From assembly GCF_901709675.1 (NCBI RefSeq), contig NC_051097.1, forward strand, positions 8,410,039-8,474,038: DNA of 64,000 nt. Direction: 5' to 3'. The translations under genes and the position numbers were made by a program. Under the pieces are notes generated by a model. That model made no database searches and was not told where the DNA came from. It saw nothing but the letters and a program-made list of their open reading frames with translations. Below, piece after piece: positions 60,020 to 64,000 of the stretch. The stretch comes from Syngnathus acus. Taxonomy: Eukaryota; Chordata; Actinopteri; Syngnathiformes; Syngnathidae. The stretch's first letter is position 1; each line of letters begins with the position of its first letter.

Positions 60020-62326
60020 ATGTCCGAAAGATCCCACAGCCCAAGCTCGGAGTACCAAACCCGCCCGTATGACTTCAGCCGGGCTTGCACGCAGATTTTG
60101 GGCCAAGAGGGCCTCGGGTGTTCGTCCTTCCACCAGCTCACCATGCCAGAAGCGGGCGTGCTTTACAAGCAGCCCGCCTATGGTGGCCTGCCGTCGGCCG
60201 CCGCGCAGAGCTTCTTCCCCTTTCCGTCGATGGGGGCTGGCGACTACCGGGCCTCTGAGCTCCAGGCCGGAGACTTCGGCCAGCCCAAGTCTTGGTATCC
60301 GTTGGCTGTCCCGGGGTACACCGGGCAGGTACCCGGTGTAACTGCGGCCACGCAGCCCACCAGCCTGAGCCCCCCCATAGCCGAGACCCGGGAGCAAAAC
60401 AAGCTCCCCGAGATCAAGACGGAGAAAGACACCGGGGAGGACTACTGTGGTGAAATGAAGGTCCAACAGTACCCGCCGGCCTCCGCCGCCATGCCCCACG
60501 GAGTCTTCTACTCGAGCCCCTGGAACCAGTCCTTCTGGACGGGTATCAGCCACCTCACGCCGCCCGGCAGCGGAGGAAGCAGCAACCAGAATCCCTCAAC
60601 GTCTTCCGCGTCGTCACCATCCATGTCCCCGTCACCGCCCAGCAACGGCATGCCGGCGAACGCCTTCTTCGGCGTCAACCCCGGCCAGGGAGCCCCGGGG
60701 CCTCAGGGCCAGAACCCGGCCTCGTCAACACGAAGCAGCGGATCGTCCAGCGGGGGTTGTAGTGACTCGGAAGAGGTAAGCTGCTTAAACCAATGACTAA
60801 ATTAATATGCATACATCCAGAAAAAACATTTGCTTTAACACCATATTATAGGAAAACCTTTCCACTGAAGAATTGGAACAGTTTGCCAAAGAACTGAAAC
60901 ACAAACGCATCACTTTGGGTTTCACGCAGGCTGATGTTGGCCTTGCATTGGGCAATCTTTATGGTAAGTTAATATGCACATTCAACCATTGCAACTGTAT
61001 TTTTAAAAGAAATTAAAATGTGTCTTTCTGTTGTAGGTAAGGCAAACGATTGATAAAATCTTCTTCAGGTGCTCAATGGGTCTGGATCTCACTTCAGAAT
61101 TAGTGTTCTACTCATTTCTTACTAATATTTGGATTCACAATTATACATTTTGAAAAAAGGGTTCAGTCTTACAGCTTTTTAGCATCTTACACTGATTGCA
61201 CATCACACTGTAGTACCAAAACTGACCTATGAGTGGCAGTGTGGTGCCACGGTGCATTGAGACAGTAGAAGATGCTGAAGCTAAGCAATTAGTTTCTATA
61301 CTAACTACAGTGTTGTAAATTCTATTTTCCTGGATTTACCATTAAATGTGTATGGTTTAAATTTTCTGATTGTCAAGGTGGAAAAACACTCATTCGGCCC
61401 AATTGTTGGTATGCGTGTACCCTTCTTAATTCATGTCATTTTTTGGGGTGGTGGTTGTACAACCCCAGGTAAGATGTTCAGCCAGACGACAATTTGCCGC
61501 TTCGAGGCCCTCCAGTTGAGCTTCAAGAACATGTGCAAGCTGAAGCCCCTCCTCCAGAGATGGTTGAACGAGGCCGAAACGTCGGAAAATCCCCAGGATG
61601 TAAGTTCTCTCGCTCTCTTTCCGCATCTGCCGTCTACTTTACAAGACAACAGAAACTCATACGATGGGGGGTTGTCACCATGGGCTGATGTCCCATTGAG
61701 AGCCTCAATGAAAGGCCCCCCTCCCCGCTGCTATTGTGACCGCCCGTAAAGCCTCCTGAACCTTGACCTTGTCCGAAGGCCTTACAGGTACCAATGTGAT
61801 GCAAAGTGTTGATGTGCTCATTCAGATGTACAAGATCGAGCGGGTGTTTGTGGACACCAGAAAGCGGAAGAGAAGGACAAGCCTGGAGGGAGCCGTCCGC
61901 TCAGCTCTGGAGTCTTATTTTGTCAAGTGTCCCAAACCCAACACTCAAGAAATCACGCACATCTCTGACGATTTGGGCCTGGAGAGAGATGTAAGTCAAT
62001 TGTTTACCCTCGTTATCATTCCACCCCAAATATTGAACTGAATTTTTTTGCATTGTCACATGCAGGTGGTCCGCGTGTGGTTCTGCAACCGGAGACAGAA
62101 GGGCAAACGCCTGGCCCTGCCCACGGACGAAGACTGCGACGGGCAGTTCTACGAGCAGAGTCCTTCGCCCCTCAACATGGCCGCCTCCCCCATACCCGGC
62201 CAGGGCTACCCTCCGCCGTCCGGCTACCTCGGAGCCCCGCCGCCGCCGCTTTACATGCCGCTTCATCGGCCCGACGTCCTGAAGCAATCGCTGCACCCCG
62301 GACTTCTGGGTCAGCTGAGCGGGTAG
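60020..62326 (+). CDS. pou5f3: POU class 5 homeobox 3 (Pou2/Oct4-related pluripotency factor)
   Basis: Five exons: 60020-60775, 60852-60963, 61469-61599, 61826-61990 and 62066-62326. The sum is 1425 nt, 474 aa. A long Pro/Ser/Gly-rich N-terminus starts [20 protein letters not shown], the usual Pou2 start. The POU-specific domain (about residues 253-328) has [40 protein letters not shown] and [14 protein letters not shown] linker with [11 protein letters not shown] leads to the homeodomain (about 345-405, [15 protein letters not shown] and [15 protein letters not shown]). This is POU class V, not class II or III. Maternal Pou5f3 activates the zygotic genome and keeps cells pluripotent in fish. 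I start at 60020; the reading frame is open upstream but without an ATG. A possible alternative acceptor lies at 61035-61036. Confidence 0.96.
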
Positions 62327-64000
62327 AAGCGGCGGGCGGCGCCACGGATCACCCGCTCTGTCCAAAGATGACTGATCACTCCGCGCCAACAACTTGAAGT
62401 GTTTTGCTAATGCATGTTAAGTTATTCAGTAGGCCGGATTACCAAAGTGCATTTGACGCAAGGCAGTTTTTAGTTTTTTGTCGTGCAGATGATTTTTTTT
62501 TTTTTTTTTTGCTTTTACTCCCAGTTAAGTCATTTAACAGTATTTGAGCGGAGCTGTTTGTCGTGTTCCACTTTTTTTGGATTTAGATGTTTTGATGTCA
62601 AGAGAATGGTGGGGGGCAACTATCTCGTTGCTTCATAACGAAAACAATGTCATTCTGTAAAAAGTGCCTTTCGAACAAGTTATTTTTTATTCTTTTAAGA
62701 GTTTGGAAACGTAATGGTGGACTACTAAGAGATTGAATGCAATATTTTGATAACAAAATAGTCCTTGCTGCTAATGTTCTCTGCTTTAATTGCACATTTT
62801 CAACATTTCATCAGGTGGAAGTCTCTCCTATATTTTTGACAGTCAAGTGTTGAAATGTTTTCTATCTATGCTTCTCCACCACCACTGTTGGTTTTAAAAA
62901 AATGATTGAATACATCCTTTAAGAATAATTTAACTTGTATGTGTATAAAAATATTGACCTGCCACAATAAGCATTAACATCAGTGAACAATTTTAGATAA
63001 CTTTGATATGAAATATATCAAGCAAATTGATCATTTAAAGGTTGTCATTTGGACTCATCAATGAATTTTCAAACCAGATCTATCTTTTTTTTCTTCATCC
63101 CTGTAAGTTTTTTTAACTGTTAACACTGCTGTCGATTTGTTTGTACGTGCAAGACTTTGGTCAGTTGTGTTTAGATCAAATATGCCTAACAATGATTAAG
63201 ATGTCATTTAATTTTGATGCGAGTTTTAAAATGTTTTTTTTTTTTTTTGTATACATTGTGTCTGATATTTCCATATGTAATACATGCATATACACAATTT
63301 ACATTTACTTTATCCATGGGTCCAAAGCACATTTATTAAACACCATGTAAAAGCTGCAAGCAAGTCTAAAGTTTATTAACAGAATAACATAAAGGGCTGT
63401 ATTAACTTGAAATAACTCAGCAGAGCTGAGTTAAAGCAGCACAAAATTAATGAAAATATACTACCAAACAAATGCTTTTACATATTGGAAGCGTTTAATG
63501 AGGAAAAAAAAGTTTTCAATGGTTGTAATTCCTCCGTTGACCGCTAGATGGTGGCACACTTGGTTTTTCATTCAATTGGAAAGAAAAAGAATGAAAACAG
63601 GAAGTTAACCTATTCAGTTCTGCTGTGTCTGAGCACTGAATGTCAAATCTGCTTCAATCCTGTTTGTAAGTAGACAAAAAGAATATGTGCATTGCTCTTA
63701 CGCGCTCTCAAATGAAATATTTTTGCATTATTTTGAGCTCAAAAACCTTGAAGAAATTAAGTGCAAATAATGTGTAGCATTGTTGCTATCATATCAAATG
63801 TAAACGATACAGATTTGTCAGCTAGCTTGAATCACTTTGCAGGTATTTCAACATGTTTAGTGAGTCTCTCCAAAATGTATACAGGTGTAATTAAGAAGAA
63901 GAAAAGCACACTTGGTTACGTAATATCCCAACTTTGCTGGGTGTGTTCAAAATTCGCAGTATTTAAATAGTAGCTCAATGTGCAATTTCTTTACGTTGTA
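62327..64000. other. pou5f3 3'UTR and downstream DNA
   Basis: AT-rich, no supported ORF. An ATTAAA at 63335-63340 could be a poly(A) signal. No start of a next gene is visible up to the right edge. Confidence 0.55.

Noticed and set aside
59975-60553. 192-codon minus-strand ORF opposite pou5f3 exon 1
   Set aside because: Shadow of the GC-rich pou5f3 exon; no independent features.

Overview
The window is nuclear DNA from a ray-finned fish, most likely a compact-genome percomorph teleost. The evidence is spliced vertebrate genes with short GT-AG introns, the teleost gene gsdf, the vertebrate-specific pou5f3, many microsatellites and a degraded CR1/L2-type LINE. I cannot name the species from sequence alone.

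Layout, left to right: the last two coding exons of amacr (+); slc45a2, seven exons (+); intronless rxfp3 (-), convergent with slc45a2; an unrecognised five-exon, GPI-anchored, three-Ig-domain protein (-); a repeat-rich zone (14-21 kb) with microsatellites, a recurrent short repeat, a 5'-truncated LINE (-) that carries a near-identical copy of the rxfp3 3' end, and one orphan TPR exon; btc (betacellulin, 5 exons, -); gng10 (2 exons, -); nxnl2 (2 exons, +); nup54 (14 exons, +); gsdf (5 exons, +); an unrecognised two-exon secreted cysteine-rich protein (+); an edem3-like GH47/PA-domain gene (20 exons, +); npdc1 (9 exons, two large introns, +); and pou5f3 (5 exons, +) with its 3'UTR at the right edge.

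The genes do not form one pathway. They are an ancestral syntenic block: amacr-slc45a2-rxfp3 are neighbours in tetrapods, and npdc1-pou5f3 are classic neighbours. For teleosts the block is notable because it links pigmentation (slc45a2), gonadal sex determination (gsdf) and early pluripotency (pou5f3). Exon boundaries below were read from ORF continuity, phase matching and GT/AG signals. Summed CDS lengths are whole codons for every gene claimed as complete.

Most notable observations: (1) the rxfp3 fragment that replaces part of the LINE reverse transcriptase, in sense orientation; (2) the unrecognised secreted gene directly after gsdf; (3) the Ig protein, whose first two domains lack canonical cysteine pairs; (4) the orphan TPR exon with intact splice sites; (5) candidate cis-elements at slc45a2 (M-box), gsdf (NR5A/SF-1 site plus TATA) and nxnl2 (CRE, CCAAT, CRX core).
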